A stretch of 64,000 bases of DNA from Pseudomonas sp. GCEP-101 (GCF_025133575.1 NZ_CP104011.1:2542001-2606000); one strand, 5' to 3'. Counted from the stretch's first letter, positions 55,456-64,000 are shown. A program made the numbers and translations. Notes: a model not told the origin generated them from the letters alone.

Positions 55456-56175
55456 TCAGAAACGGTAGCCGAAACCAACCATGTAAACCCAGGGGTCGAC
55501 GTCAACGTCGACTTTGGTTTTCTGCACGCCCAGTGCAGTCGGGCCGTTGACACTGGCCTTGGTGTCGATGTCCATGTACCAGACCGCGGCGTTGACGAAG
55601 GCGTGTTCGTTGAGCATGTAGTCCATGCCCAGTTCGGCGGCCAGACCCCAGGAGTCCTGCAGCTTCAGGTTGCTGAAGCCCTGGTCCTTGCGGTTGCTGG
55701 CCAGGTCTTCGTCGAAGAAGGTGGTGTAGTTCACGCCCAGGCCGCCGTAGGGCTGGAAGGCAGAGCTGGTACCACCCATGGGGTAGTACTGCAGCAGGAC
55801 GGTCGGCGGCAGTTGCTTGATGTCGGCGAGCTTGCCGTCCAGCCCAGTCAGGCCAGTGGCGCGGTTCAGGCCTTTCACGTCAACCTGGTGCTTGAACGGA
55901 GTGGCGGCGACCAGCTCGACACCGATTTTGTCGGTGAGCAGGTAGGCGAAGGTCAGGCCCAGTTGGGTGTCGCTGTTGACGGTGGCTTTGGTGCCGCTGA
56001 CTTTGGCGCCGTCGAGCTTGATGTCGGAGCTGCTGTCATCGGGTGCCACGGTGGCAATACCGCCGCGTACCAGGAAATCGCCAGCCTGGTGACCACGGAT
56101 GTCAGCGGCCTGGGCGGCGATGGGGGCCGCAACGGCCAGGGAAAGCAGAGAGGCGGTGAGCCAGGACTTACGCAT
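55456..56175 (-). CDS. oprG: Outer-membrane protein OprG (OmpW family)
   Basis: 239 residues with a signal peptide (MRKSWLTASLLSLAVAAPIAAQA) and an 8-stranded OmpW barrel ending in GFGYRF with C-terminal Phe. DFLVRGGIATVAPDDSSS, LPPTVLLQYYPM and FQPYGGLGVNYTTFF are OmpW signatures. OprG is a small channel for hydrophobic or amino acid molecules, induced at low oxygen in P. aeruginosa. GGAG site 8 nt before ATG 56175. An Anr-like box lies upstream. Confidence 0.95.
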   Translation of the reverse strand: MRKSWLTASLLSLAVAAPIAAQAADIRGHQAGDFLVRGGIATVAPDDSSSDIKLDGAKVSGTKATVNSDTQLGLTFAYLLTDKIGVELVAATPFKHQVDVKGLNRATGLTGLDGKLADIKQLPPTVLLQYYPMGGTSSAFQPYGGLGVNYTTFFDEDLASNRKDQGFSNLKLQDSWGLAAELGMDYMLNEHAFVNAAVWYMDIDTKASVNGPTALGVQKTKVDVDVDPWVYMVGFGYRF

Positions 56176-56245
56176 GATGAGCTCCAATATCTCTTTGGTA
56201 TAAGTGTTGGTGCTCAGAATAGTAGAGAGCACTAAAAGCGCACTT

Positions 56246-56259
56246 TTGACCTGGCTCAA
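56246..56259 (-). promoter_or_regulatory. Candidate Anr/Fnr box of oprG
   Basis: Minus strand TTGAGCCAGGTCAA keeps TTGA-N6-TCAA of the TTGAT-N4-ATCAA consensus. A -10-like TACTAT follows at 56224-56219. If transcription begins near 56211, the box is centred at about -41.5, the standard place for an Fnr-type activator. Confidence 0.75.
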
Positions 56260-56310
56260 TAAAGTCCACAGACGGCACCCGGGCAAGGTGTGCGGCGAAG
56301 TGCCGCACCT

Positions 56311-56829
56311 TCACTGTCCGGTGTATTCGTAGGGTTCGATGCTGCTGGCCTGCATCTGGTAGCCGGCCTCGGCGAGGTCGCTCTCCACTGCCTTCACGCT
56401 CAGCGTGCCGATGATCCAGAACGGCTGGTAAAGCTCGTCGACTTTTACCCCCTTGCCGCCTCGAACATAAACGATCTGGTTAGACGGCGGCGGCGGCACG
56501 TGAATGCAGGCGCCGTAGTAGGGCACCAGCAGGAAGTCGCGTACGGTCTGGCCGTCCTCTTCCACCTCCAGCGGCACGATGTAGCCGGGCATCTTCACTT
56601 CCTGGCCGTCGAGTTTCTGCACCACCGGGGCATGGGGCGTCTGCTGCTTCACCGCCGGGCCGCTCTCCGCATTGAGCACGTCGGAGAGCTTGGACATATC
56701 GTGCAGCGGCACGGGCGGTGGGGGCGGCGGCGCGCCCTCGGGAATCAGCTCGGGCCAGGTCAGCTCGCGCGGCGCCGCCCAGACGGTGGCGCTGGTGGCG
56801 AGCAACAGCAGAAACAGCAGGCGACGCAT
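56311..56829 (-). CDS. DUF3299 periplasmic protein
   Basis: 172 residues with a signal peptide (MRRLLFLLLLATSATVWA). A proline-rich stretch PPPPPPVPLHD is followed by the DUF3299 core KMPGYIVPLEVEEDGQTVRDFLLVPYYGACIHVPPPPSNQIVYV, containing a conserved Cys-x-His. Last gene of the DUF2796-ABC operon, so a role in metal (zinc) handling in the periplasm is inferred. ATG 56829 gives the signal peptide at the N-terminus. Confidence 0.85.
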   Translation of the reverse strand: MRRLLFLLLLATSATVWAAPRELTWPELIPEGAPPPPPPVPLHDMSKLSDVLNAESGPAVKQQTPHAPVVQKLDGQEVKMPGYIVPLEVEEDGQTVRDFLLVPYYGACIHVPPPPSNQIVYVRGGKGVKVDELYQPFWIIGTLSVKAVESDLAEAGYQMQASSIEPYEYTGQ

Positions 56830-56852
56830 GGGGCTTCCTCGCAAGGGCCGGC

Positions 56853-58118
56853 TCAGAGGCGGATCGACAAGCCATCGGCCAGCGACTGCCGATAGGCGCG
56901 CCACGCCGGTACACAGCCGATCAGCAGCGCGGCCAGGAGTATGCCGCCCAGCAGCGTCCATTCATAGGCGCTGGGCAGCGCCAAAGGCAGGAAGATGCCG
57001 TAGTTCGCCTGCACATAGGCCTGGCTGCCGCCGATGCCGGCGTACAGCAGGCCGACGCCCAGCACCACGCCAGCCAGCGCCAGGGCGAAGGCTTCCGCCA
57101 CCAGCAGGCTGAAGATGTGCCAGGGCCGCGCGCCCACCGAGCGCAGGATGGCCATTTCGCGGCGGCGCTCGTTGAGGCTGGTGAGGATCGCCGTGAGCAT
57201 GCCGATCAGGCCGGTCAGGACGACGAACAGGGAGACCACGAACAGCGCCTTCTCCGCCGTGCCCATCAGCCCCCACAGCTCCTGCAGCGCCACGCCCGGG
57301 AGGATCGCCATCAGCGGCTCGCCGTCGTACTCGTTGATCTGCCGCTGCAGGGTGAAGGTCGCCACCTTGCTCTTGAGGCCCAGCAGGAAGGCGGTGATCG
57401 CCTTGGGCTGCAGGTCCATGGTGCGTGCCTGGTCCTCGCTGACGCGGTCGGCGCCGCGCGCCGGGACGCCGTTCTTCCAGTCGACGTGCAGCGCCTCCAT
57501 GCCCTGCAGCGAAATGTGCAGGGTGCGGTCCACCGGCGTGCCGGTGCGCTTGAGGATGCCGACCACGGTGAACGGCTTGTCGTCGTGCTGCACCAGACTG
57601 ATGGTGCTGACGCCATGGGCGAGAACGATCCTGTCGCCGAGCTTGTAATGCAGTGCCTGCGCGACCTCCGCGCCGAGCACCACGTCGAACAGGTCCTGGC
57701 CGAACGGCCGGCCCTCGGCCAGCTCCAGTGTCTGCCCGCGGCCGAAGCGGTAGTGCTCGAAATAGCCCGTGTCGGTGCCCATCACGCGGTAGCCGCGGTG
57801 CGAGTCGCCCAGGGAAATCGGGATCGCCCATTTCACCAGCGGGCTGTGGGTGACCGTCTCGTAGCTTTCCCAGCGGATGTTGTTGGTGGCGTTGCCGATG
57901 CGGAACACCGAGTAGAGCAGCAGGTTCACCGACCCGGAGCGCGCACCGACGATCAGGTCGGTGCCGGAAATGGTGCTGGCGAAGCTGGCCTTGGCCTCGG
58001 TGCGCACGCGCTCCACCGCCAGCAGCAGGCAGGCGGAGAGGGCGATGGCGAAGATGGTCAGCCAGGCGGTGAAGCGGCGGTTGGACAGGCTGGCGAGTGC
58101 CAGGCGCAACAGGTACAT
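56853..58118 (-). CDS. ABC transporter permease, FtsX/MacB type
   Basis: 421 residues. One N-terminal helix (RRFTAWLTIFAIALSACLLLAVERV), a large periplasmic MacB-like domain and three C-terminal helices with SLNERRREMAILRSVGARPWHIFSLLVAEA, the FtsX signature. It pairs with the ATPase upstream (2-nt gap). Such transporters usually move lipoproteins or transmit mechanical force rather than import ions. The zinc link is from context. Confidence 0.88.
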   Translation of the reverse strand: MYLLRLALASLSNRRFTAWLTIFAIALSACLLLAVERVRTEAKASFASTISGTDLIVGARSGSVNLLLYSVFRIGNATNNIRWESYETVTHSPLVKWAIPISLGDSHRGYRVMGTDTGYFEHYRFGRGQTLELAEGRPFGQDLFDVVLGAEVAQALHYKLGDRIVLAHGVSTISLVQHDDKPFTVVGILKRTGTPVDRTLHISLQGMEALHVDWKNGVPARGADRVSEDQARTMDLQPKAITAFLLGLKSKVATFTLQRQINEYDGEPLMAILPGVALQELWGLMGTAEKALFVVSLFVVLTGLIGMLTAILTSLNERRREMAILRSVGARPWHIFSLLVAEAFALALAGVVLGVGLLYAGIGGSQAYVQANYGIFLPLALPSAYEWTLLGGILLAALLIGCVPAWRAYRQSLADGLSIRL

Positions 58119-58120
58119 GC

Positions 58121-58828
58121 TCAGATTCCCGGGGCGCGGGTGGCGCGGTTGAGGTCGGCGAGGGAGACGCTGCGGTCGAACAGCGGCGCGAGGCTCTGGT
58201 CATGGCTGACGAACAGCAGGCTGGCGCCAGCCTCGCGGCATTCGGCGAACAGCAGCTGGAGGAAGGCTTCGCGGGCGTCGGAGTCCAGGGCCGAGGTCGG
58301 CTCGTCGGCGATCACCAGTTCCGGCTGGCCGATCAGTGCGCGGGCGGCGGCAACGCGTTGCTGCTGGCCGATGGACAGGCTGTCGGCGCGGCGCTCGATC
58401 AGCGTGGCGTCGCCCAGGCCCAGGTGGCTGAGCAGGGTTTCCGCAGCCCTGGCGACGCTGCCATGGCGCAGCGTCGCTCGCTCGGACCGGCTGCGCGAGA
58501 AGTGGCAGGGCAGCTCGACGTTCTCGCGCACCGAGAGGAACGGCAGCAGGTTGAATTGCTGGAAGATGTAGCCGGTGTGGTCGACGCGAAAGTGATCGCG
58601 GCGCGCCGGCTTCATCTGCGCGATGTCCTCGCCCAGCAACTTCACGCTGCCACGCTGCGGGCGCTGCACGCCGCCGAGCAGGCCGAGCAGGGTGGTCTTG
58701 CCACTGCCGGAGGGGCCCTTGAGGAACAGGGTTTCGCCACGGGCCAGCGCGAAGGCGGGGATGTCCAGCAGCTCCGCCTGGCCGGGCCAGGCGAAACCGA
58801 GGTTGTCGAGTTCGAGCAGTGCGGTCAT
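58121..58828 (-). CDS. ABC transporter ATP-binding protein, LolD/MacB type
   Basis: 235 residues. Walker A GPSGSGKTT (about residues 38-46), Q-loop FQQFNLLPFL, Walker B LVIADEPTSALD and H-loop VSHD. The signature motif reads LSIGQQQR instead of LSGGQ, a mild deviation seen in some members. It energises the adjacent FtsX-like permease. Confidence 0.9.
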   Translation of the reverse strand: MTALLELDNLGFAWPGQAELLDIPAFALARGETLFLKGPSGSGKTTLLGLLGGVQRPQRGSVKLLGEDIAQMKPARRDHFRVDHTGYIFQQFNLLPFLSVRENVELPCHFSRSRSERATLRHGSVARAAETLLSHLGLGDATLIERRADSLSIGQQQRVAAARALIGQPELVIADEPTSALDSDAREAFLQLLFAECREAGASLLFVSHDQSLAPLFDRSVSLADLNRATRAPGI

Positions 58829-58843
58829 TTCAACGAGTCGGTA

Positions 58844-59422
58844 TCAGAAGTTCAGGGTCGGGTTGGCGGCGGTCAATTCTGCACCTTGCTGGCCGCTCGG
58901 GCCGATCAGTTGTACCTGAATCTTCTGGGTCGCCGGGAAGCGTTTGAACAGCGGCGCGAAATCGAGGCTGGCCAGGTCCTGCGGCTGGGCGCAGGTCAAC
59001 TGGTAATGAGCGTCGATGTCGGCGTGGTGATGGCCTTCGTGCTCGTCGTGGTCGCCGTCCGCGTGCTCATGGTCATGGTCGTCCTCGGCCTTGGGCGCGT
59101 CGCCGAACAGCGGGCTGGAGAGTTCCACAGACTGCACGGCGCACTTGGCCGACGCGGGCAGGGCGAGCAGTTGCAGCGGCTGCTTGAGCTGCGCCTGCAC
59201 GGCCGCGACGGTCGCCTTGTCGGCGTCGCTGGTGGCGGCGTGCTCGAAGCCGACGAAGTTCATCGCCGGGCTGTCCATCTCCAGCTCCAGGGTCTTGCCG
59301 TCGAGGGCCACGTTGAGTTGGGCGACGCCATGCTCGTGCTTGCCGAGGCTGCCGTGTTCATGTTCGTCGTGGGCGTGGGCGGCGATGGGCAGCAGGGCGA
59401 CGGCGAGGAGCAGGGGGCGCAT
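58844..59422 (-). CDS. DUF2796 histidine-rich periplasmic protein (ZrgA-like)
   Basis: 192 residues. Signal peptide MRPLLLAVALLPIAAHA, then HDEHEHGSLGKHEHGVAQLNVAL and a central cluster DDHDHEHADGDHDEHEGHHHADIDAH. Many His and Asp residues suggest zinc binding. Family members in Vibrio and Pseudomonas are zinc-regulated and aid zinc uptake. First gene of a four-gene operon, with a Zur-box-like palindrome 29 nt before the ATG. Confidence 0.88.
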   Translation of the reverse strand: MRPLLLAVALLPIAAHAHDEHEHGSLGKHEHGVAQLNVALDGKTLELEMDSPAMNFVGFEHAATSDADKATVAAVQAQLKQPLQLLALPASAKCAVQSVELSSPLFGDAPKAEDDHDHEHADGDHDEHEGHHHADIDAHYQLTCAQPQDLASLDFAPLFKRFPATQKIQVQLIGPSGQQGAELTAANPTLNF

Positions 59423-59450
59423 GGGGAAACTCCGGAGTGGTGAATGATTT

Positions 59451-59465
59451 TGTTACGTTATAACA
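59451..59465. promoter_or_regulatory. Candidate Zur box
   Basis: TGTTACGTTATAACA, differing at two positions from the palindrome TGTTATA-N-TATAACA typical of gamma-proteobacterial Zur sites. It lies between the divergent DUF2796 operon and the 117-residue protein gene, close enough to block the operon promoter when zinc is plentiful. Confidence 0.7.
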
Positions 59466-59552
59466 GATTAAATATTAACGCCAGCTTAGCGTTCGTTTGG
59501 CGTCGCGCCGATGGCATGGGAGCATGCGCGAAAGGCCGCGAGGAGAAGGGCG

Positions 59553-59906
59553 ATGCTGAGAATCAAGGGCACCATCGGCGACTGGCCGGTGGACCTCACC
59601 GTGGAGATGGACGACGCCGACTGGGCGCGGCTGGCGCAAAGCCTGCCGGCTGCCGCCGTGGCGCCTGCGGCCGCTGCTGAGCCGCCAGCGGCTGCCGGCG
59701 CGCCGGTGGATCAGCTGTGGCTGGCGGCACAGGACCTGCTGCGCCGCAGCGGCAGCAGCGAGGGGCCGCAGCTGCTGGACGAGCTGGCGGCGCTGGCGGG
59801 CAGTTCAGGTGCGGCGAAGGGGTTGCTGGTGCGCCTGCGGCACAGCCCGAAGGTGAAGATCGAGGTGCGCGAGGGCGTGCAGGTCTTCAACTGGGTCGAG
59901 GAGTAG
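59553..59906 (+). CDS. Conserved hypothetical protein
   Basis: 117 residues. N-terminal beta segment MLRIKGTIGDWPVDLTVEMDDADWARLAQSL, an alanine/proline linker, then LWLAAQDLLRRSGSSEGPQLLDELAALAG and VRLRHSPKVKIEVREGVQVFNWVE. Soluble. The same gene occupies this place in P. aeruginosa. Function unknown. ATG 59553 follows AGGAGAAGG, which rules out the earlier GTG/ATG at 59511. Confidence 0.8.
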   Translation: MLRIKGTIGDWPVDLTVEMDDADWARLAQSLPAAAVAPAAAAEPPAAAGAPVDQLWLAAQDLLRRSGSSEGPQLLDELAALAGSSGAAKGLLVRLRHSPKVKIEVREGVQVFNWVEE

Positions 59907-59915
59907 AAGCTTTTC

Positions 59916-59980
59916 GTAGGAGCGAGCTTGCTCGCGAACAGCCGCTGCGGGATTGGGTTCGCGAGCAAGCTCGCTCCTAC
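59916..59980. repeat. REP inverted pair, family 1
   Basis: Arms 59916-59939 and 59957-59980 are exact inverted copies with a 17-nt spacer, between the convergent hypothetical and cnoX genes. Confidence 0.94.
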
Positions 59981-60016
59981 AAGGTCGATTTCCCGCCGCG
60001 AACGACGGTGGATCGA

Positions 60017-60886
60017 TCAATACAACACGTTCGCTAGCTTGCGCCGGTAGGTGATCACCAGCGGGTGGTCGTTGCCCAGCAGGTCGAATACCTGGACCAG
60101 CGTCTTGCGCGGCAGGTCCTCGCCGTAGCTGCGGTTGCGCACGAACAGCTTGAGCAGGGCGTCCAGCGCCGCCTCGTATTGCTGGCGGGCCAGTTGCTGG
60201 ATGGCCAGCTGGTAGGTGGCTTCGTCGTCATTGGCGTCGGCGGCCAGGCGGGTCTTCAGCGCGGCGGCGTCGGGCAGGTCGGCCGCCTGGCGCAAGAAGG
60301 TCAGCTGGGCCTTGGCGGCGGCCAGCGCCTGCTTGTGTTCGTCGCTCTTCACCGCGTCGAGCACGGTCTCGGCCTCACCCAGCTCGCCGCGCTCGGCGAG
60401 GCAGCGGGCATAGAGGATCAGAGCGGCGGCGTTGGTGTTGTCCTCGCCCAGCAGCGCTTTCAATTGCGCTTCGGCGTCGGCGAAGCGGCCCTCGTTGAAG
60501 GCGGCCTGCGCCAGCTCCAGCGGATTGCCGGCGGCCGGGGCGGGCGGCTGGACGTGCTGTTCGAGCATCTGGCGGATCGCCGATTCGGGCTGCGCGCCGG
60601 CGAAGCCGTCCACCGGCCGGCCGTCCTTGAACAGCACCACGGTGGGCAGGCTGCGGATGCCGAAGCGCATCACGATGTCCTGCTCGACGTCGCAGTTGAC
60701 CTTGGCCAGCAGCAATTCGCCCTGGTAGGACTCGGTGATCTGCGCCAGCAGCGGCATCAGCGCCTTGCACGGCGCGCACCAGTCGGCCCAGAAGTCCACC
60801 AGGACCGGCTTGTGGAAGGAGTTCTCGATGACGACCTGATCGAAGTTGGCGATGCTGGCGTCGAAGATGTAGGGCGTATCGCTCAT
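60017..60886 (-). CDS. cnoX: CnoX-like thioredoxin/TPR chaperedoxin
   Basis: 289 residues. Thioredoxin domain (residues ~1-110) with the active site WCAPC in VDFWADWCAPCKALMPLL, then TPR-like helices (FNEGRFADAEAQLKALLGEDNTNAAALILYARCLAERGELGEAE). E. coli CnoX (YbbN) has SxxC at the active site and protects substrates of GroEL from oxidation. Here both cysteines are kept, so it may also be redox active. ATG 60886 lies after a weak GGGGAC-like site. Confidence 0.88.
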   Translation of the reverse strand: MSDTPYIFDASIANFDQVVIENSFHKPVLVDFWADWCAPCKALMPLLAQITESYQGELLLAKVNCDVEQDIVMRFGIRSLPTVVLFKDGRPVDGFAGAQPESAIRQMLEQHVQPPAPAAGNPLELAQAAFNEGRFADAEAQLKALLGEDNTNAAALILYARCLAERGELGEAETVLDAVKSDEHKQALAAAKAQLTFLRQAADLPDAAALKTRLAADANDDEATYQLAIQQLARQQYEAALDALLKLFVRNRSYGEDLPRKTLVQVFDLLGNDHPLVITYRRKLANVLY

Positions 60887-60985
60887 GGGGAGTCTCGAAT
60901 CGAGTGGGGCGATGAAGGTGGTTGCCACTATAAGTGGGGGCGCGGCCTGACGGAAACAACCCACACGCTGGCGCCGGCATTCCCT

Positions 60986-61081
60986 GTAGGAGCGTCCCAT
61001 GGACGTGATCGAGGGCATGGCCCGCTCCTACAAGGGCACACCGGTCAGGCACTGAGCGTAGGAGCGGACTGCGTCCGCGAT
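60986..61081. repeat. Degenerate REP and REP half-site
   Basis: 60986-61031 starts GTAGGAGCGTCCCATGGAC and ends CCCGCTCCTAC, a short imperfect pair. A family 2 half-site, GTAGGAGCGGACTGCGTCCGCG, follows at 61058-61081 without its partner. They lie upstream of cnoX and at the end of the methyltransferase gene. Confidence 0.7.
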
Positions 61082-61103
61082 CGATCCACCCGCTGCGCCG
61101 AGG

Positions 61104-61760
61104 TCAGCCACGTTGCGCGTGGTACAGGCTCACATGGCGGAATTCGGCCGGCTCGGCCAGGTCCGGCCAGGTGCAGCCGTCGAGTATCCCCAGGCGCTGG
61201 TAGAGCGGATGGCTGAAGTCGCGGACCCGCGAGTCGGCCACCAGGGCTTCGCGGCCGCGGCTGAGGAACTCGTCCAGCAGCGGCAGGTTGGCGCGGTCGT
61301 AGAGCACGTCGGCGACGATGATCAGATCGAAGCGGTCCTCCTCCTGGAAGAAGTCCGCCGAGTAGGTCAGCTCCACGCCATTGAGCTCGGCGTTGGCGCG
61401 GCACGCGTCCAGCGCCAGCGGGTCGAGGTCGCACGCCACCACTTCGGCGGCGCCGGCCTTGGCCGCGGCGATCGCGGCGATGCCGGAGCCCGCGCCGAAA
61501 TCCAGCACGCGCTTGCCGCGCACCCAGTCGGGCCGTTCCGCCAGCCAGCGCGCCAGCACCAGGCCGCTGGCCCAGCAGAAGCACCAGTAGGGCGGCTCTT
61601 CGAGGATGCGCCGGGTTTCGTCGGGGCTGAACGCGCGGTCCATGTTCTGCGCGTCGATCAGCCAGAGGCGGATGTCGGTGCCGGGCAGGGTTTCCGCGCT
61701 CAGGCGTGCATCGCCCAGCAGTTCGCCCAGGGCCCGCTGCAGGGACAGCGGCGGCGTCAC
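61104..61760 (-). CDS. SAM-dependent methyltransferase (lysine methyltransferase-like)
   Basis: 218 residues. Class I fold with [44 protein letters not shown] (motif I and II, residues ~85-128) and [10 protein letters not shown] as the acidic-aromatic motif of PrmA/ETFB-lysine methyltransferase-like enzymes. The N-terminal [19 protein letters not shown] is typical of that group. Probable protein methyltransferase, target unknown. GTG start overlaps the stop of the lipoprotein gene (GTGA). Confidence 0.85.
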   Translation of the reverse strand: MTPPLSLQRALGELLGDARLSAETLPGTDIRLWLIDAQNMDRAFSPDETRRILEEPPYWCFCWASGLVLARWLAERPDWVRGKRVLDFGAGSGIAAIAAAKAGAAEVVACDLDPLALDACRANAELNGVELTYSADFFQEEDRFDLIIVADVLYDRANLPLLDEFLSRGREALVADSRVRDFSHPLYQRLGILDGCTWPDLAEPAEFRHVSLYHAQRG

Positions 61761-62212
61761 GGCGCGCGTTCCACGCGCAGTTCGCCCAGGGCGCGGGTTT
61801 CCGGCTGGGTGATGCGTACCGGTGGCAGGCGCCAGGCCAGTTGCCCTGACTGCGAGACGCGGCCGTGCAGTTCGACGCGGGCGCCGGCGGGGAAGGATTG
61901 CGGGTTGAACACCACGCGGAACGGCAGGGCCTGGCCGGTGGCGATCATCTTCTCGCTGGACAGCAACTGTTGCGGGCGGTCGCGCTGGTCGATCACCAGC
62001 AGCGCCAGCTCCACTTCGCTGCCCGCCGGCAGGAAGCCCTGGGCACTGCTGAGCTGGCCGGTGAGGGCGCGCATATTGGCCGGCACCGGCGCGTCCAGCG
62101 GCGATGACGATCGCTTCGAGACGGCAGCCGGCGGCGTGGCCGGCGCGGGCTTCTCGCTGGCGCAGGCGGCCAGCAGTACGGTCAGGGACAGGCAGAGCAG
62201 GCGGGCAAACAT
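61757..62212 (-). CDS. YbaY-family lipoprotein
   Basis: 151 residues. Lipoprotein signal with lipobox LAAC at the Cys17 region of [18 protein letters not shown] single YbaY/YscW-like beta-sandwich ([59 protein letters not shown]). Function unknown; probably outer-membrane anchored. ATG 62212 was preferred over 62224 because a GGAG lies 9 nt before it. Confidence 0.83.
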   Translation of the reverse strand: MFARLLCLSLTVLLAACASEKPAPATPPAAVSKRSSSPLDAPVPANMRALTGQLSSAQGFLPAGSEVELALLVIDQRDRPQQLLSSEKMIATGQALPFRVVFNPQSFPAGARVELHGRVSQSGQLAWRLPPVRITQPETRALGELRVERAP

Positions 62213-62361
62213 GGCGGACTCCATCGCGGCAGGTTCCAGGCGGGCGCCTGTATAGCCTAATGCCTGCGGCTTGTCTCGTGGGAGCGGGGTTTATTCGATC
62301 AAGCGATGCGCTACCATGAGGCTCTTATCTATTCCTCCGACAAGACTGCCCAAGACTCGCC

Positions 62362-62826
62362 ATGCATTGTCCTTTCTGCGGCGCCCACGACACCAAAGTC
62401 ATCGATTCGCGCCTGGTCGCCGAGGGCGACCAGGTTCGCCGGCGCCGCGAGTGCCTGGCCTGCGGCGAGCGTTTCACCACCTTCGAGACCGCCGAGCTGG
62501 TCATGCCGCGCCTGATCAAGCAGGACGGCAGCCGCCAGCCCTTCGACGAAGACAAGCTGCGCGCCGGCATGCAGCGCGCGCTGGAAAAACGCCCGGTGAG
62601 CATCGAGCGGCTGGAGGAGGCGCTGGCCCACATCAAGCACAAGCTGCGCGCCACCGGCGAGCGCGAGATCAAGTCGCGGGTGCTGGGCGAGCTGGTCATG
62701 GCCGAGCTGCAGAAGCTCGATGAAGTCGCCTATATCCGCTTCGCCTCGGTGTACCGCCGCTTCCAGGACCTCAACGAGTTCCGCGAGGAAATCGAGCGCC
62801 TGGCCCGCGAGCCGTCCAAGGAATGA
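62362..62826 (+). CDS. nrdR: Transcriptional repressor NrdR
   Basis: 154 residues. Zinc ribbon [15 protein letters not shown]...[12 protein letters not shown] at the N-terminus, then the ATP-cone ([34 protein letters not shown]). It senses dATP/ATP and represses ribonucleotide reductase genes. It overlaps ribD by ATGA, the usual arrangement ahead of the riboflavin genes. Confidence 0.97.
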   Translation: MHCPFCGAHDTKVIDSRLVAEGDQVRRRRECLACGERFTTFETAELVMPRLIKQDGSRQPFDEDKLRAGMQRALEKRPVSIERLEEALAHIKHKLRATGEREIKSRVLGELVMAELQKLDEVAYIRFASVYRRFQDLNEFREEIERLAREPSKE

Positions 62827-63923
62827 GCGAGGTGGACGAGTTCTGGATGGCCCGCGCCATTGAGCTGGCGCGCAAGGGCTGGTACACGACCCATCCCAAC
62901 CCTCGTGTGGGCTGCGTCATCGTCCGCGATGGCGAGGTGGTCGGCGAAGGCTGGCACGTGCGCGCCGGCGAGCCCCACGCGGAAGTCCACGCCCTGCGCC
63001 AGGCCGGCGACAAGGCTCGTGGCGCCACCGCCTACGTCACCCTGGAGCCCTGCAGCCACTTCGGCCGCACGCCGCCCTGTGCCGACGCGCTGATCGGCGC
63101 CGGTCTCGCCCGCGTGGTCGCCGCCATGCAGGACCCGAACCCGCAGGTCGCCGGCAGCGGCATGACACGCATCGCCGAGGCGGGCATCCAGATTCGCTGC
63201 GGCGTGCTGGAGAGCGAAGCCCGCGCGCTGAACGTGGGCTTCCTCAAGCGCATGGAAACCGGTCTGCCCTTCGTCCGCGTGAAGCTGGCGATGAGCCTGG
63301 ACGGCCGCACCGCCATGGCCAGCGGGGAGAGTCAGTGGATCACCGGCCCCGCCGCGCGCCGCGCCGTGCAGCGTCTGCGCGCGCAGTCCAGCGTGGTGCT
63401 TTCCGGCGCCGATACCGTGCTGACCGACGATGCCCGCCTGACCGTGCGCCCGGCCGAGCTGGGCCTGGACGCCGAACAGACCGGGCTGGCCGCGCAGCGC
63501 CAGCCGTTGCGCGTGCTGATCGATGGTCGCCTGCGCGTGCCGCTGACCGCCACCTTCTTCCAGGCTGGCCCTGCCCTGGTGATCAGCACCCGCGACGACC
63601 CGAACTACGCCGTGGTCGGCCACGAACTGCTGAACCTCGCCGGCCTCGATGGCCAGGTCGACCTGGCGGCGCTGCTGAGCGAACTCGGCCGCCGTGGCAT
63701 CAACGAAGTGCTGGTGGAAGCCGGCCCGCGCCTGGCCGGCGCCTTCGCCCGCCTCGGGCTGGTGGACGAATACAGCATCTTCATGGCGCCCAAGCTGCTC
63801 GGCTCCTCCGCGCGCCCGCTGCTGGAGCTGCCGCTGGAGCGGATGAGCGAATCCCGCGAGCTGAAGATCGTCGACATCCGTGCGGTGGGGGACGACTGGC
63901 TGGTCACCGCCAGACCGCTGTGA
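62823..63923 (+). CDS. ribD: Bifunctional riboflavin biosynthesis deaminase/reductase
   Basis: 366 residues. Deaminase domain first, with the zinc motif HAEVHAL ... [11 protein letters not shown] (residues ~48-90), then the reductase domain ([54 protein letters not shown] and [17 protein letters not shown]). It performs the second and third steps from GTP to riboflavin. The remaining 77 bp to the window edge hold no complete gene; the riboflavin synthase gene normally follows. Confidence 0.97.
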   Translation: MSEVDEFWMARAIELARKGWYTTHPNPRVGCVIVRDGEVVGEGWHVRAGEPHAEVHALRQAGDKARGATAYVTLEPCSHFGRTPPCADALIGAGLARVVAAMQDPNPQVAGSGMTRIAEAGIQIRCGVLESEARALNVGFLKRMETGLPFVRVKLAMSLDGRTAMASGESQWITGPAARRAVQRLRAQSSVVLSGADTVLTDDARLTVRPAELGLDAEQTGLAAQRQPLRVLIDGRLRVPLTATFFQAGPALVISTRDDPNYAVVGHELLNLAGLDGQVDLAALLSELGRRGINEVLVEAGPRLAGAFARLGLVDEYSIFMAPKLLGSSARPLLELPLERMSESRELKIVDIRAVGDDWLVTARPL

Positions 63924-64000
63924 TGGCGCGGCGGGGCTTGGGTGCCTGGCTTGCCGGCGGGCGCGGAGCGATCAATAGGAAGCTTCCGACTTGCGCCCGC

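Overview
The window is a 64 kb, GC-rich chromosomal segment of a Pseudomonas. It has no phage, transposase, integrase, tRNA or rRNA gene, and the only mobile-type sequences are short palindromic REP repeats. The gene orders rplQ-katA-ferritin-uvrA-MFS-ssb near the left end and epimerase-sirB-oprG-DUF3299-ABC-DUF2796-cnoX-nrdR-ribD at the right end match P. aeruginosa as I remember it. The aromatic meta-cleavage operon is not typical of P. aeruginosa, so a relative such as the nitroreducens/citronellolis/knackmussii group is more likely. That species-level guess is inference.

Layout. 1-6.3 kb: end of the spc ribosomal-protein operon with secY, then the alpha operon with rpoA. 6.5-14.2 kb: catalase KatA, a haem-less ferritin, UvrA, an MFS transporter, SSB and a small protein. 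14.2-22 kb: corrin-ring genes, cobGHIJ leftward under a cobalamin riboswitch and cobL-cbiD-cobK rightward. 22.3-34.8 kb: a glutathione S-transferase, a chelatase chlD gene apparently made through a -1 ribosomal frameshift, a DAHP synthase preceded by aromatic-rich leader peptides and a strong terminator, cobN, cobW, and cbtB-cbtA-cobE-cobM. Two more cobalamin riboswitches lie back to back between cobW and cbtB. 35-37.8 kb: a hybrid sensor kinase and an MhpR-type IclR regulator. 38-47.3 kb: a complete meta-cleavage operon (mhpB, two-component monooxygenase, mhpC, D, F, E, MFS transporter, OprD porin). 47.4-53.1 kb: a MocR regulator, a CcoG paralogue, a sulfite/nitrite reductase-type enzyme and DUF934, resembling the cyanide-responsive MpaR locus of P. 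aeruginosa but without the orphan ccoN gene. 53.2-64 kb: two sugar-nucleotide SDR proteins, SirB, OprG, a putative zinc-responsive ABC/DUF2796 operon, CnoX, a methyltransferase, a lipoprotein, NrdR and RibD.

How the genes work together. The B12 genes form one regulon spread over three riboswitch-controlled units: cobalt uptake (CbtAB), ring contraction and methylation (CobG, CobI, CobJ, CobM, CbiD, CobL, CobK, CobH, CobE) and cobalt insertion (CobN with ChlD, CobW nearby). The ring pathway is a mosaic: an oxygen-type CobG is used together with CbiD, and no CobF is seen here. The mhp genes would take a phenylpropionate-type aromatic through ring hydroxylation, extradiol cleavage and hydrolysis to pyruvate and acetyl-CoA, under MhpR.

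Most notable observations: the A-AAA-AAG slippery heptamer with a 6-nt spacer and stem-loop that joins chlI-like and VWA frames; the tandem aromatic leader peptides with a terminator before DAHP synthase; a REP element lying in frame inside the DUF934 coding sequence; and a pair of 110-bp inverted repeats with compensatory stem changes around the paired riboswitches and cbtB.
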